Below are positions 1 to 11,795 of a stretch of DNA of 64,000 bases, in pieces. The notes beneath the pieces are model-generated. The model did not search any database. It saw only the letters and a list, made by a program, of their open reading frames with translations, and was not told where the DNA came from. A program made the translations under genes and the position numbers. Source of the stretch: Atriophallophorus winterbourni (lineage: Eukaryota; Platyhelminthes; Trematoda; Plagiorchiida; Microphallidae); the NCBI GenBank assembly GCA_013407085.1, contig JACCGJ010014378.1, forward strand, positions 62,001-126,000. Direction: 5' to 3'. The stretch's first letter is position 1. The number at the start of each line of letters is the position of its first letter.

Positions 1-90
1 AGGCCTGGGCAACCTGATAGTATCATAGCCCACGTGCAGTCTCTGACTGTGCGGCACTTTGCCTGGATCAGGCTTGTGCTTACATACATT
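1..90 (+). repeat. SINE-like repeat R1, copy a
   Basis: This is the best copy of an unnamed repeat of about 90 bp that recurs seven times in the first 12 kb. It begins AGGCCTGGGCAACCTGATAG, contains GCCCACGTGCAGTC and GTGCGGCACTTTGCCTGG, and ends GCTTGTGCTTACATAC. Other copies end in TTTCATAC followed by CATAC-type simple repeats, which resembles a SINE 3' tail. No tRNA-like A/B boxes were recognised, so the SINE label is an inference. Confidence 0.6.
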
Positions 91-189
91 GTTGTTGGTC
101 TCCTTCGGTCGATGTCGACCATGGATGTACATCACAAACGCGTGAATGTTCAGGTTTTACAGCTTTTTGAGTGACTAAACAGTCCGATT

Positions 190-560
190 CGGGGGGAACA
201 ATCTCTCCTGCAGCGCTGGCAACGATAATCAGAACTCGGTTGTATTGCGTCAGTAGCACGTCGGCGGCGTGATCTGCGTTCAGCCGTCAAGAGCTGTATC
301 TGCTCCTCCCCAGCATGCAGACGACGCTTTACACAGTGCCTCTAATGTGAGCGGTCAAGAGCAAGTTCTTCCCAACTCGCCGGGTCAATGACAAAAGAGC
401 TTTCATATCTCTTTTGCAAACGTCTTTGTACCGCACGTGCGGTCTGCCCAATGGCCGACTTCCTTTCGGAATCTTTCGGAATACGACCATTTTCCATTCT
501 ATAGACATGACCAAGCCAACGCAGGCGGCGCAGTCGCAATAGAGTGAACATGCTCTGTAG
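190..560 (-). pseudogene. LINE 3' end (RTE-like), C-terminal fragment with zinc finger
   Basis: The minus strand encodes the C-terminal tail of a non-LTR retrotransposon ORF2. The segment LRRLRWLGHVYRMENGRIPK (about 540-480) is followed by a tail ending in WEELALDRSH, as in many RTE-like endonuclease/RT proteins. After an in-frame stop the same strand continues with a Cys-rich stretch around 200-240 (CQRC...GLFSHSKSC) that reads as a C2H2-type finger common at the end of such proteins. It is 5'-truncated and has stops, so it is dead. Confidence 0.75.
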
Positions 561-579
561 ACCAGCTTACAGACCACCT

Positions 580-604
580 TACATACATACATACATACAT
601 ACAT
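580..604. repeat. (ACAT)n microsatellite
   Basis: About six tandem ACAT units lie next to the LINE C-terminal fragment. Confidence 0.95.
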
Positions 605-751
605 TTGTACATAATCGACGCACTCATCAATTACAATATACTATTTGTCTACACGCGGTCTTCGTTCTTCGGTGGTTGTCTCGGAGTCAAAATTGTTTGT
701 GGATATAACCAGAACCCACGCAGTCTCACGATCTATTCCTCACTATCCACT

Positions 752-820
752 ACAATCTTAGCCCACGTGCAGTCTACGACTGTGCGGCACTCTGCATGGA
801 TTAGGCTTATGATTTCATAC
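752..820 (+). repeat. SINE-like repeat R1, copy b
   Basis: This partial R1 copy keeps the AGCCCACGTGCAGTCTACGA core and the GTGCGGCACT box and ends GATTTCATAC. It is diverged from copy a. Confidence 0.55.
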
Positions 821-850
821 ATTCCAGATACATATTAGTCCACGTGTATG

Positions 851-938
851 TATAAAATCACAAGCCTGACTCTGGCAAAGTGCCCCATAGTCATAGACTG
901 CATATGGGCTATACTACTGTCAGTTTGTCGTGTCCCAG
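851..938 (-). repeat. SINE-like repeat R1, copy c
   Basis: This is a minus-strand R1 copy (CACAAGCCTGA, then GGCAAAGTGCC, then GGGCTATACTACTGTCAG). It lies 30 bp after copy b in the opposite orientation, so the two form an imperfect inverted pair. Confidence 0.55.
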
Positions 939-1074
939 ACAGATATAGCAAGTGAAAACAGAAACAAAGGTGAGAATCTAGTGTGCTTTCGAATGCATTT
1001 CATTACCGGTGGTAAAGCAATTTAGCATCGTGTTAGCTGCACAGCACACAAGTTCTGCGCGATCGCACGTCTAT

Positions 1075-1132
1075 GGCACGTAGTTTCTGACTGTTCTGCA
1101 CTTTATCTGGCTCAAGACGCGTGCTTTCATAC
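1075..1132 (+). repeat. SINE-like repeat R1, copy d (degenerate)
   Basis: A weak R1 copy retains GGCACGTAGTTTCTGACTGT and ends GTGCTTTCATAC. Confidence 0.4.
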
Positions 1133-1179
1133 TTTTGTTAGTATCTATGAATTTCTCGAAAATTATTTCGACGCTGAAA

Positions 1180-1450
1180 TTTAGGATAAAGCTTCCTATT
1201 TTTGTTACTTTTTTCGATTCCGTAGAGTTTCTCAATCATTTTTGCGTTCTATCTGGCTGCTCTTCCTCAGCTTACGTAATATAGCAAATCAGCCTCGCTC
1301 TCCCTATTACATGTTTGTCGATGACGTTAAAATGGTCGTTAGGCTAGATAGTACAGAACTAGCAAGCTTCGTTGAATCTCTGCAGAGGTTGACGCAAGAG
1401 TGGGACCTATCTATAACCATGTCATTTGAGATTTCTTTTTGTTTATAACA
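1180..1450 (+). pseudogene. CR1-like LINE reverse-transcriptase fragment
   Basis: The plus strand encodes a short peptide with YYMFVDDVKMVV, a degenerate form of the F/YxDD catalytic box of reverse transcriptase (normally FADDVK). The usual post-box helix follows (ESLQRLTQEWDLSI). No flanking RT motifs are readable, so this is a small relic. Confidence 0.5.
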
Positions 1451-1689
1451 GTTTACAACGTAAAACCGCTAGACGCGCATCGATCCTAGATTCGATGATA
1501 AGTTATAATTTGATTGGTTCAATGATATTGCTTTCTCTATAAAATAAAATAAAAAGCAGGGTTCTTCGCTGCGTTTCTCTGCAGTCGAAAAACCCATGTG
1601 ATTCGTACGGGATTTGTTCACCGACTTCAAGTTATTCAAGGAGAAATCTGATATGCGAACCATAAATTATCTTGAGAAAGATCGCTGAA

Positions 1690-2430
1690 CTGTCCATAAT
1701 ATTCGATTAGCTGCAAGTGCCTTTCGGAAGGATTCCATGCTGATCTTCAATGAGTTCGACACAAGTGCCCCCAGATCTCTCATCACAAGTCCTATGTGTA
1801 TAGCTGCACAATTCGCTGGATTTTTTGGTAGTTTAAAGCGGACGGACCAGTCTTGTAACTGTTTAAGTTTCCTTTACAAGAGTTCCCCGTCCCCACTTGT
1901 ACCAGCCGCACCCCACATATTTATGTCCTCAGCAAAAAAGCAGTTTCCATTCAATGCAGCCAGCAAATTATTGACAAACACTTTGATCAGAAATGGTCCG
2001 AGAACTGAACCTTTTGGAAGGCCAAGGTAACTTTGAACTAAATTCCATTGATATCCACTCGGATAATTCTTCCGCTGACAAAATCTTCGATCTACTTGAG
2101 TACATATCCAGTAATACCTGTTGTGTTCGCAGTATCGATCAATCACCAATCAATATCGATCGCGGACACATAACATGAGTTTTGTTTGCTACATAGAGTT
2201 TGTTATATTTAGCCAGTCAATAAACCGACCGTAACGGTTGTTCTCTCAATCACGATTGGGCCTGCAGTGCTACTAACTACGAGTCGTGCTGGCCGAGAAG
2301 ACAGCTTGTACCCAATTAACTTCCCGTAACCTGATAGAACAATATCGACTGCCTCAAGCTTGGATAGTACACGTTTGTGTGGTATACAATCAAATGTTTT
2401 GCTGCAATCAATGAATATAACATCCATTGG
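1690..2430 (-). pseudogene. CR1-like LINE reverse transcriptase relic
   Basis: In order on the minus strand: MDVIFIDCSKTFDCIPHKRV (palm motif A, the usual FSKAFD box degraded), GLPKGSVLGPF (motif B, normally GVPQGSVLGP), CFFAEDINMW (motif C, FADD mutated to FAED), and a WSVRFKLP helix after it. The two halves are in different frames, the catalytic Asp pair is damaged, and both ends of the element are missing. It is an old, inactive copy. Confidence 0.8.
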
Positions 2431-2524
2431 AGTCTCAGCATCAACCTGTGGCAGCCCAAACTTCCCGGCCTGTGAAGAGGTTCGTCATACATGGCGCAGC
2501 TTTTACCGGATCTAGCAGAACCTT

Positions 2525-3600
2525 TCACTTGTATGGTACAACATACAATCTAAAGGACTGTACGATGCTGAACAGTTGGTCCAAAGTAGACTGAGCATTC
2601 ATATACGAATCGAAATGGAGAACTACGTCGTCAGCATGATATAAATAGAAAAGTATCTCATCACAGCTTATCTGAATGACGGTTGTCTGTATGTCTTCAT
2701 TGTATGCCTCCATTATAGAGTCTATTACAAAGTTGAGCAAAAATGGAGATATTGGACACTTTTTTCTGACACACCTAAACAGAAAAATTGGCTGCCAGGC
2801 TATTATGCACCACAACGCACCCAATGCTATAGAAAAATATGCACAATATATGTTGGCGTAGTATTGTCGGACGCCCTTGTTAAATAAGTTTCCATCAACC
2901 GAATCTAACGATCCCGTAAATTGAAGGAAGATCACTACAGTGGGCTGCCTATTACTGTGTATATTTTTTGGCGTGCCGATGATTAAATGCGTGATCAACA
3001 TATTGTTTAACGCTACGAAATCTTGCTTGCGTTTCACGAGTTTGATCCCCTGTGTATTATAAGCCGGATACATAGAAGTAAGAAGTCGGATAATGACTGG
3101 CGGAAGGCTTAATTCGCTTTAGCTAAAGCCTGAGGTTCGCATACCTTTCTTGAAAATCTGTATAATTAAAGATGCTTATAATTCCCACAAACATTGAGGA
3201 ATAATTTTTGTTTCCTAAAGTTCACCTAACCCTCTTTGCATGACATCCAACCTTCTTAAACCGAACCAGGACTAGTTCAGCTGCCTTGAATCGTTATATT
3301 TTAATGCCAAACTTGCTTTCCACTTCGCTCAAAGGTGTCAATTCAAGCGAGTGGGTTCACGACACGGAGTTGAAGGCAACGATCCAACTGTTTTTGTTTC
3401 GGTAAATCTGCTAATACAAATGTTCAGCCCAACGATGCAAACATCTCTCTTTGTCAGTGATTAAAGTACCATCGTTCTCTGTGATCATCTCTCGAACACC
3501 TACGCTTTCAAAACCCGTGGACTGAATTGGCTGAAACTGTCTTCTTACGCTTCCTGGATTACTTGCTACCTCTATTTCATCGACTATTTTTCAGTCATAC
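2525..3600 (-). pseudogene. RTE-like LINE, RT domain and linker
   Basis: The minus-strand 182-codon frame (3073-2525) carries RTE-like RT motifs: KRKQDFVALNN, FLQFTGSLDSVDGN (motif A, FTGAFDSVD-like), CPISPFLLNFVIDSIMEA (motif B) and LYHADDVVLHFD (motif C, with ADD retained). Upstream on the same strand (about 3600-3420) a piece of the endonuclease-RT linker reads ITENDGTLITDKERCLHRWA. It shares no close sequence with the neighbouring CR1 relic, so two LINE classes abut near 2.5 kb. No intact ORF remains. Confidence 0.8.
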
Positions 3601-4470
3601 TCTCCCGTTTAGTCGAATGTTACGCTTGATATTATTTATGCCCTTCTGTCGCATCTTCACCTTTCCTCCAGTAATCGCATGGTAGCCTTCGAGATCCGTT
3701 GAAACCTTCTGCTAAAGGTACTACTACCAAGTAGCGATCCCCTGAAACGTGTATCAGACTAGCTATTATATTCCGTTTCTTTGTGATATTGTTCAATAGC
3801 GCAGTGGGCAAAATATTTTTCAATCCACTGCGATTAGTTTGCTGAATGTATGCGCTTAGACCTGACAATCTTTGGACCAGAGAATTTTATTGCCAATCTC
3901 GATCGAACTAGCCTGCTCACAATCTATGCAAGTGTTCCAGAAGGAGCGACAATCCGAAATGCATCCGCTGAATCTAACACTTAAATCGATCTGGTCAATT
4001 ACTATCTGCGATTGACCATCGTTAGATAGAGGTTGGGTTGTACATTACCGTTTTATGCCCAAACGAAACGCTACTAGTTAATATTAGATACTGTGCGCAT
4101 AGGTCCAGAAAGCATTCATTTTCGTCAGTAAGGTAAACATTAAGGCTGAATACCCCACCGTGTTGTGACTCAGTAAAATTCTAGGCAACAAAGTTGAGCA
4201 TTCGTTTTTTTACCAGACAAATGATATATGAACTCCTCGCGTGCTGCAAAAGGGTTCAGGCACAAGCACTGTCAACAGTGCTGCAATTAGTCTGGCAGCG
4301 CTTGCACTCTAGTCTACGAATCATGTATGCCCTAATTCATCAGCATCGTCTTTATTTATTGAATCATGTGTAGAGTATAAAAACAGCCAAATTCTAAAGG
4401 ATTTAATCTGTGGAACGTGGTGATCAGAAACCTGCCATTTAAATAGACCACATTTGCATACAAATACTTG
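3600..4470. other. No gene recognised; probably decayed LINE DNA
   Basis: I see only short ORFs here. A 78-codon minus ORF (3868-3632) may continue the RTE-like linker but has no motif I can name. Confidence 0.4.
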
Positions 4471-4471
4471 A

Positions 4472-4472
<1 letters not shown>

Positions 4473-4503
<31 letters not shown>
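4473..4503. repeat. (TA)n microsatellite
   Basis: A run of about 15 TA units abuts the R1 copy that follows, matching the pattern in which R1 copies end in simple repeats. Confidence 0.95.
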
Positions 4504-4505
<2 letters not shown>

Positions 4506-4556
4506 TATAAAAGCACAAGCACGTGGGCTATGATACTGTCAGGTTGCCCAGGCCTA
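4504..4556 (-). repeat. SINE-like repeat R1, copy e (internally deleted)
   Basis: The minus-strand copy joins AAAAGCACAAGC directly to ACGTGGGCTATGATACTGTC and GGTTGCCCAGGCCT. About 40 bp in the middle of R1 are missing. The outer end matches the first bases of copy a. Confidence 0.6.
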
Positions 4557-4559
4557 GAC

Positions 4560-6025
4560 AACAACTATGGTACTGACTTACTGATCATATTGCGACATAC
4601 AGACAGGCGAGATCGAGATTAGTTAATACATTCGCATGTACGCATTGTAAATCATATAATGGTTTCGGTTATGCACACGCGCTTTCGTGTTCCTTCTACA
4701 AATTAACTGTGGATGCCAACCGCTGACTTCAAGGCAGTCCGTCTTTTCGTTTACGCGAAATTATCTGCAGTTTGTGTACTGTGCTGTATTTCATGGTTAA
4801 CTTCGTGCTTCAATATCTAGCCATGATGTACCGGTTTATGAACTCTGTGATTGTTTCCATTATTATTTTTTGTTATTACTTGCTAGTTTACCATCGTTTC
4901 AACCAACTTACAGTCTATCTGACCACACAGAACCGTTGAATTAAGTTTTATGATTTCTCCACAATATTTACCAGATATTCCATATTTTCAGGCAATGTTA
5001 TTCAATCAGTCTAGAAATTTATTCGCCTGTCTCTTAAGTCGCTTATCGCGCAGTCACGGGATTGACTTTCCCCGGTACTGTACTCAGTTCACTAACACTA
5101 CATCATCCACCGCAGCAGCTGACAATGATATGGTACGTGGAATTGTTAATCTATTTCTCCTAGCCCATTCAAATACCTGACCCATTCAAAAGGACTAAAC
5201 GTACTTGTTTTCTCTGCACTCATGACATACCCATCGACTACAAGGTAGCGAGCTATTAGGTTGTTGTTTACGACAGAATGTTCGACTTTTATCTCAATTC
5301 GTGTCACCGTACACTGGGAGAATCTATGGCAGACACATCACCGGTCTTTGTATTCCGATGCAAAAGCGCATTTCAAAACTGATTATCCGATCTCGACAAT
5401 TCGGTAAGTTCCTCATCCCATTGATGACCATACAATATTATACAGGATTCATGCCACTTATGCGGAAAGAAAATGCATTCCTCAACGACGCTCGAATTAT
5501 CGTCAAGGAGCCATAGTTTCGAGTAGTTTGTTGATTGTACAGTCAAGTATTAATAATTATTTACAAAGTTGTTATTTCTTGTCTGAACAGGGCCTGCTAT
5601 TTCCTCTAATATCAAAGCGAACTCGGATGCGAATAATTAGTGTACGAAGTTTAGAAAACAAGCCAGAAGTTATTTCTGTAATTAAAGCACTGGTATATTA
5701 TTGTAGGTTCACGCGTTTCCTCGTTGCATCATTCTTGTGTTATTTCCCTCAACGCAGTTTTCTTTTCGAACACCGTTTAATTACAACAAACATATGCACA
5801 TATTGCTTGGATAATCGCGACTGTTTGTCCCTAATCATCATACCAGTACAATATTTTTCATTACATCATACGTCTTGTAGCATGTAAATTATTTCTCGAT
5901 TTTGTATCAACGACATTAAGGTGGTACATTTACCATCATCGCATGTAATGGATCTCTGTGTATTACTCATCCCTAGCAGTCAACGGGTGCACGTTGATTT
6001 AATCATAATGATTGTTAACAGGGAT
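4560..6025. other. No gene or element recognised
   Basis: AT-rich DNA with several open frames of up to about 119 codons (for example 5528-5887). None has a motif I recognise, and frames of this length are expected by chance at this base composition. Confidence 0.5.
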
Positions 6026-6029
6026 CTTG

Positions 6030-6076
6030 ATCTTCTTCTTCTTCTTCTTCTTCTTCTTCTTCTTCTTCTTCTTCTA
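6030..6076. repeat. (CTT)n microsatellite
   Basis: About 15 CTT units (AAG on the minus strand). They lie 3' of the minus-strand LINE fragment and may be its terminal simple repeat. Confidence 0.95.
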
Positions 6077-6089
6077 TATAGACGATAGA

Positions 6090-6600
6090 AGATTGCCACA
6101 TGTAAGCCGCTTCGCATTCTGTTCACTTGCATAGTCCAGCCAATGACATGATCGCCATTCAGGTTTCATTTAACGGTAAATTGCCTTTCCAAAACAGCCG
6201 GCAAGCATTTGTCAAGTGCATATTTGAGTTGCTATTCCGTGGTTACAGCAAAGGCTGGTTCCCGGAAGGGCATTCCATGTGTCCATATCTTGACCTCGCG
6301 TTTCGGTATTCGTCATGAGCGTGAAATACTTTGACAGCTCATTACCATATTCTCCCAGCAAGAACCGCATTGTTGTCAGCAAATCATACCTGATTGGCAA
6401 TACTCGAGCGAGAGCAAGTCGAGTTTTCTTCGACGCTCTTCATAGCTCGATGATTTAATGCCGAGAATCATCTTTGTTGCACGGCGTTGAACTCGCTCCA
6501 GCGCATTACATTCTCCAGTAGTTAGTGGGTAGACCGCTGGATGTCCATACTTGAGGATGGGTCTGATTTAACATTTGTTTGGCTATCTTGCTTCAGGCTT
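6090..6600 (-). pseudogene. CR1-like LINE C-terminal fragment
   Basis: The minus strand at about 6560-6420 reads KYGHPAVYPLTTGECNALER followed by VQRRATKMILGIKSSSYEER. This is the thumb/C-terminal region of CR1-type reverse transcriptases (typically EYxxPAW...LExVQRRATKLI). It then decays through stops toward the (AAG)n tail. Its sequence is unlike the other CR1 relics here, so it is a separate subfamily. Confidence 0.75.
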
Positions 6601-6679
6601 CCCCGGACCTATTCTTGATAGAAAATGTATCACAGGATCTACGAGTGCTTAACAAAGCATGATCGATTTGATCGGATGA

Positions 6680-9600
6680 CTTGACTCCACATTTTATTAG
6701 GTCACCCGAAAGCTGTTTCTATCCGTCTTATTCGACACTGATTTGCAAGTATAAGTGTGTAACTCTGTTTCATGCTTCACTGAACCTTTTGTTTCTGACG
6801 CCATATGACGAGTGTCATGGATGGGATATCACCACCCACAATTTTATGCGACGCACTGTTCCGTTTGTACAAACTTTTGCCTTTAAAACCATTTTTAAAT
6901 ACAACGAACCGCTATATTCATGAACAGAATCACAAAGTGATTCTGGGTCACAAATTGCAACCAGTTTGTTATTCTGAGGGTTGTGAAAAAGAACGAAAAT
7001 GAGGGTTGAAGAATTCATTAAATGCGCACGTTAAGTCTGCCCTAAGTTTCCTCTACCAGTTATATTTTAGTTTTCGTTGCGGGCGGACCGCTCTTTCAGC
7101 TCTATTGTTCAGCTTTCTTATCTGTATCCTAATGACAAATGGGGTAAAGAAAAAATCGGTTGTAATGTCTCGTAGTCGATTCTCACGTTGTCTTCCTCCT
7201 CAGATGGTAAAACAAGACAATAAAGCTTGAAAGTTTGTCTGTAAGTTTCGACTTTTCATATCACACTTCCCAGTACCCAACCGAATCGGAACTCTCATCT
7301 GTCATAATCGAAACTGGCTCAAGTACAATCATTTCATTATTTTCTCATTATTCTCTAGAAGTTGTTACCGGAAAGTGGCGTTGACCTACAAATCATCATC
7401 ATCATGAAACAAGTCTAGAGCTAAACAAAGTGCCAAGCGACAGGAAGCTGGAAAAGCAGATAAGTTAACATGTAAAAAGAAAGCGGATACGCGAAATATA
7501 TTGATGCGCGTGAAAAACAGCTTGTTTTCGTAGTCGTTTTTCTCATAAAATACGATCCAATGATATAGGTGAAAATAATGACACGTTATAAATCCGTTTG
7601 CAGCCATATCGCATGAGCTATCGAACCAAGTATTAGATGGATCTTTAGAGTCCCACCTATGCAAACGAATAGGCTCCGCTGAGCCTAACGCTACAATGAG
7701 CTTCTTCATCCCAACGCGTAATACCATGGACTGACCACCAGGTTTAACTTTTAGGCTATACGAATATGGTGCGTTACGGTGAGCAGCGATGACTTGCTGA
7801 AGATGCCGGGCTCAATAAAATGGTTCGTTTAAAATTATTACATGCTCATAGGATAAAAGCCTTTGAAAATCTGTCAGTTGTCTTCGCAAGGGCGATAGAG
7901 TTTCGACCCGACGTGACCGATTCGGATTTTGTCCTACTTAAAGCCGTATGGTGGGTATGCGATGGCATTGTGGCAGCACATATGCCTAAAAGCACCTGGT
8001 TTAAACCTCATCACCGTTGTACAATTTTGAAAGTGTGCTTATGTTCAGTTCCTCACCATACCATGCACACTGACAAGTAACTGAAAAGTTCTCACTTTTT
8101 CATCATTTTGCTAATAAAACATGAGATCTACCTCGATTCCAGTGTCATAGCGGCTCGATAAGAATAATAATGTGGGAAGCAAACGATTACAAAATTGGTT
8201 TACAATTTATGATTTAGTAACGACTGACTTGGTTTCAAGTAACGCTTGAATAATACACGAGGTGTTTGAGTATGTGAACCATTCCATGGTCTTTGTTTCC
8301 GCTGTTACAACGGAAAATTACAGTTTATAACGTGACGTCAAAACAGTGCAGTTAAAACTTGACTTCCCTTTTTTGCTTGAGATTTGCGACTATAACCGAT
8401 TCAACCAGATTAACAAGTCTCATGATACGCTGTTATCCTGGATAATTGTTTATCTGAGTCATTCTTATTGTAGATTTCCATTTAAAATCAAAATCTTCCT
8501 GGATTATTATAAAACTCGAAAAAGAGATAGCACATGACTAGTTTGGTTGTTGTTGTCACTCATCAGGTTCGCGTATCCGTAACTCGATATTCGAACCTCA
8601 TTTTGAATTTGTGCTAAACTCAACTGCAAAGGACGATCCACCATTGGCGTGCAACAAAATGTTCCTAACAGCCATCAGCGCTAAACTACCTACTGAGGCA
8701 CTTCATCGCGAACTGAAGCTGTCGAAAGCTTAATGTTACTAAACGTGCTACTCATAAGTAGCACCAATCATAAAACGGCGTTAAATACCAGACGACCAAC
8801 CGTAGGTCTTATTTCATGATCACCCGTTTCAAGTGGATAGCCATGCGATGATCAGATTGCGATCGCAATAAATATTTTTACTCGTTCCGCCACCAGTTAT
8901 ATGAGCATCGTGTATACACGCAGCAATATACAATCGACGCTTCTTCACCGATCCATCGTCTTGTTTATGTGACGAAAAAAATCCTCATTTATTTCGGTAA
9001 TAATGTTTACTTTTAAATCAAAAGTGAGCTTTTACATTCCCAAATATCGACGAAAATATATACAGTCTACAGTGCAATGTCATATCCCAGCGTTAGCACC
9101 ATGTATACAAAAGGTCTGCGCTATTCGAGACAAATGATCATAAAGCAACCATAATTTTGTGTGTATTTGTTATCTTGCGAGATGAGCAGAAACGTTCAGG
9201 CTAGGCCTAACTGTTATCCAGAGTAAACGAATTTTAGGCGACCGAACCACCGACTCAAGATAAAATAAATTGGTTCGAGTCTCCTATCACGTTTCAGCTT
9301 ACGCGTACTCGAACTACTTATCACATTTAAACCTCAACTGTGCCGGTTACTTCTCTTCCATTCACTTTTTTCCTGAAATTTATTTACCATCAGAAGCAGT
9401 AACTTGAAGCATTGATTTGATTCAACGTGTGCAACTGCTACCGATGCTTCTTACATTGAGTCAATCCTACCTACGCTATCGAATGAAATTTCACCTCCGC
9501 ATAAATCTTTGCCAATAATTTCACCCCATTACTCATTTACTAGATAGCCCGAAACTACCTTGGTTAAAACTCGAAACTCCTTTTATTGAAGTTCCATGCA

Positions 9601-10250
9601 ATGTTCTCTGGTATTCAGCTATTTGATTTGCCATAAATCTGGAACTTGGATGATAATCTCCACAAACTGCATTAATTATACTGGCTGATATTTTGCGCCT
9701 TTTTCGTTGTAAGGCTAATGCAATGAAGCTGAAATGTGACTTCTGGATGAGCATCATACAGCTGCGTGGATACACGCGTTATTGGCGGTTCACCATTCAT
9801 CGTGTAGTATTGCCACTCGGTACTGTCGTGCTACTTACAAGAATATTGCACACCATGTTTCCACCTCATCTGTGGCAAAATCACATGTATTAATGTGTTT
9901 TCATGACTGATATCAACGTTCCAACCTAATGGGACCGTCTGCTAAACCGGGACGATGTTCAGGACGACCGTTTCTTTTTGCTGAATATCTATTCTGACGT
10001 AGAAGCTCTTATTTGGGTGAAGAGGTTTCACGGGATCATCTCTGCTTCATATTTAGCTCATTCAGTGTTTCTCGTTGAGATTTGTCTGCTAGGTGCATTC
10101 GATTTCATTGGAGTTGATTCTAAACCAGCTGGTGCATTAATTCCCAATTTACTTACTATGTTGTGAGGCTATTCCAACCTTAAAATTTCATTGAAACGAA
10201 TCTAGTGATTTTGCGCATTTGATAGACTTCGTCCATTTGCGCCTAACCAC
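6680..10250. other. No gene recognised (3.6 kb)
   Basis: The longest open frame is a 113-codon minus ORF (7727-7386) with no recognisable domain. A stretch of about 55 bp at 6893-6950 matches the family B repeat arm (ACAACGAACC, then CAGAATCACAAAGTGATTC). Nothing else is identified. Confidence 0.5.
6893..6950 (+). repeat. Fragment of family B (HHR-associated) repeat
   Basis: This matches the left arm of the inverted repeat at 42335-42407: ACAACGAACC followed by AACAGAATCACAAAGTGATT. The hammerhead part is absent. Confidence 0.55.
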
Positions 10251-10258
10251 GCTACCAT

Positions 10259-10522
10259 TCAGCCTGCAATGTACACCCTTCGTCGAAATTTACTATGCAT
10301 GGAATACCACTGATTGCAATTTTGTACTGATGGCCAAGTAAGCGTAGGCGCCGCCGTCGTAGCAGAGTAAACGTTCGGTGTATTGCCGGCGTTGGAAAGC
10401 ATTTCTGCATTTGTTATTGTGCCCATCCACGATGTGTTCAAGGTGCGACGAATGATCCATAACTGAAAAGTTTTCTGCAATACTAGAATCAAAATATTTG
10501 AAATTGTGTATTTGGTTTCCAA
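10259..10522 (-). pseudogene. LINE (RTE-like) C-terminal fragment
   Basis: The 87-codon minus frame contains IRRTLNTSWMGTITNAEML, resembling the RxIxxIxWxDxVSNxEVL segment near the C-terminus of RTE-like RTs. The shifted frame has a remnant of the RLRWLGHV motif near 10345. Only the 3' end survives, with frameshifts. Confidence 0.55.
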
Positions 10523-10549
10523 ATGACAGTTTTCAACAGTGATGATGGG

Positions 10550-10656
10550 TATGGTATGGTGGTATGGTATGAAAGCACAAGCCTGATCCAGTCAAAGTGC
10601 CGCACAGTCAGACTGCACGTGGGCTACGATACTGTTAGGTTGCCCAGGCGTAGACA
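10550..10656 (-). repeat. SINE-like repeat R1, copy f with (ATGGT)n tail
   Basis: A near-complete minus-strand R1 copy. GGTATGGTATGAAAGCACAA leads to GCCTGATCCA, GTGCCGCACAGTC, GCACGTGGGCTACGATACTG and GGTTGCCCAGG. The tandem GGTAT/ATGGT units at 10550-10572 sit where a SINE 3' tail would be. Confidence 0.65.
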
Positions 10657-10659
10657 GAT

Positions 10660-11700
10660 ATGAGGAATAAAAAGAACATGAAATGGTAGTGAGACTCCAG
10701 CCTATTTCAGCATGTATCTCACTACCTCTGATTGCAGTCCCCATACCGAGGATTTTGGTCTTGTCGATCCACAGTGTTTGCATGTCGACGAAAAGCAGTC
10801 CATTAGCGACTTAGGTTACTTTGAAGCAGTGATGGCTGTTTTGTCGGCAAACAGCAGGTCATGGATTATCACATCCCGTACTTTTGTTTGTGCTTTCAAA
10901 CGGTTCTAACAGAAAAGCTTGCCATCCCGTCGTGTGCGTCAGTAAACACCTGTTCTCAAATTGAAATCCTGCCTCAGCAACGAGCTACGAAAACCGAACA
11001 GCATGGGCGCAAGAACACATCATTGCTCGTCGAATTAAAATGGCATTTAAAATGAAATCGCTACATTTGACTGAATCTCTCATGCCTGAATTGAAAAAAA
11101 TAGTGGATTAGAGCAATTTTCATAAGCAGATTATAAGGTCAAACATTTTTAAAAGGTCATCCTTGTTAACGTAGTCGAATGCCTACATTAAGTCATTAAA
11201 AATAACGTTCGATGGCACACTCTGTTTTCGGCACCTCTTGACGCTGTCTTATCCAGTATTTCACGTCTATGGTCGATGTTAATACTCTACAAAGAAACAA
11301 TAAGACAGGCTATAGCTGATGAGTAGGTTTCATCTTTACTCAAAATACGTGCTACCAAAGTATGCTCTACTGGATTTTATTTGAGGTTTGAGCAAAATCG
11401 CATTTCGGGTTTTATGGAAGGAGATAATTAAATGAATTAAGGAGCAGCTTTATAAAGAACCTAGATTTTGATTGCATCATAAATTTCAGATTATTTGAAA
11501 CAATAATCTTGGATTTTCATTTTAGACCATAAACACACTCGTGTAGGTTTTTCATCCATAGTTTTACAATCGCTTTCCAAGGTGAAACAATGCTATTTTT
11601 GCACAACTCATGTTAAGCCGTGTTTAATTGATTTCTCATGGTAATAAACTGAATGAGAAGACAATACATTCTTACTGCCATTATTCCTTTCTTGTATATC
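10660..11700. other. No gene recognised
   Basis: AT-rich sequence with only short open frames and no named motif. Confidence 0.5.
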
Positions 11701-11706
11701 GATTTA

Positions 11707-11795
11707 GGATTCGACAACCTGATAATATCTCCTACCAACTGCACTTTCATTCTGCGACACGTTAAATGATTATAGGCTTGTGCTTTCATGAATAC
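11707..11795 (+). repeat. SINE-like repeat R1, copy g (diverged)
   Basis: It retains CAACCTGATAATATC, TTCTGCGACAC and ATAGGCTTGTGCTTTCATGA. It is the most diverged near-full-length copy. Confidence 0.5.

Noticed and set aside
5528..5887. 119-codon open frame (+)
   Set aside because: No recognisable domain. At this AT content several six-frame ORFs of this size are expected by chance in 64 kb.
6815..7018. 67-codon minus ORF sharing a peptide with the 42.3 and 58.7 kb ORFs
   Set aside because: The similarity comes from the shared family B repeat arm; there is no sign that it is a translated gene.
7386..7727. 113-codon open frame (-)
   Set aside because: No motif, no splice context and no neighbouring exons; compatible with chance.
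9200..9285. tRNA-like GGTTCGAGTCTCC sequence
   Set aside because: The upstream sequence does not fold into acceptor, D and anticodon arms; only the T-arm-like string matches.
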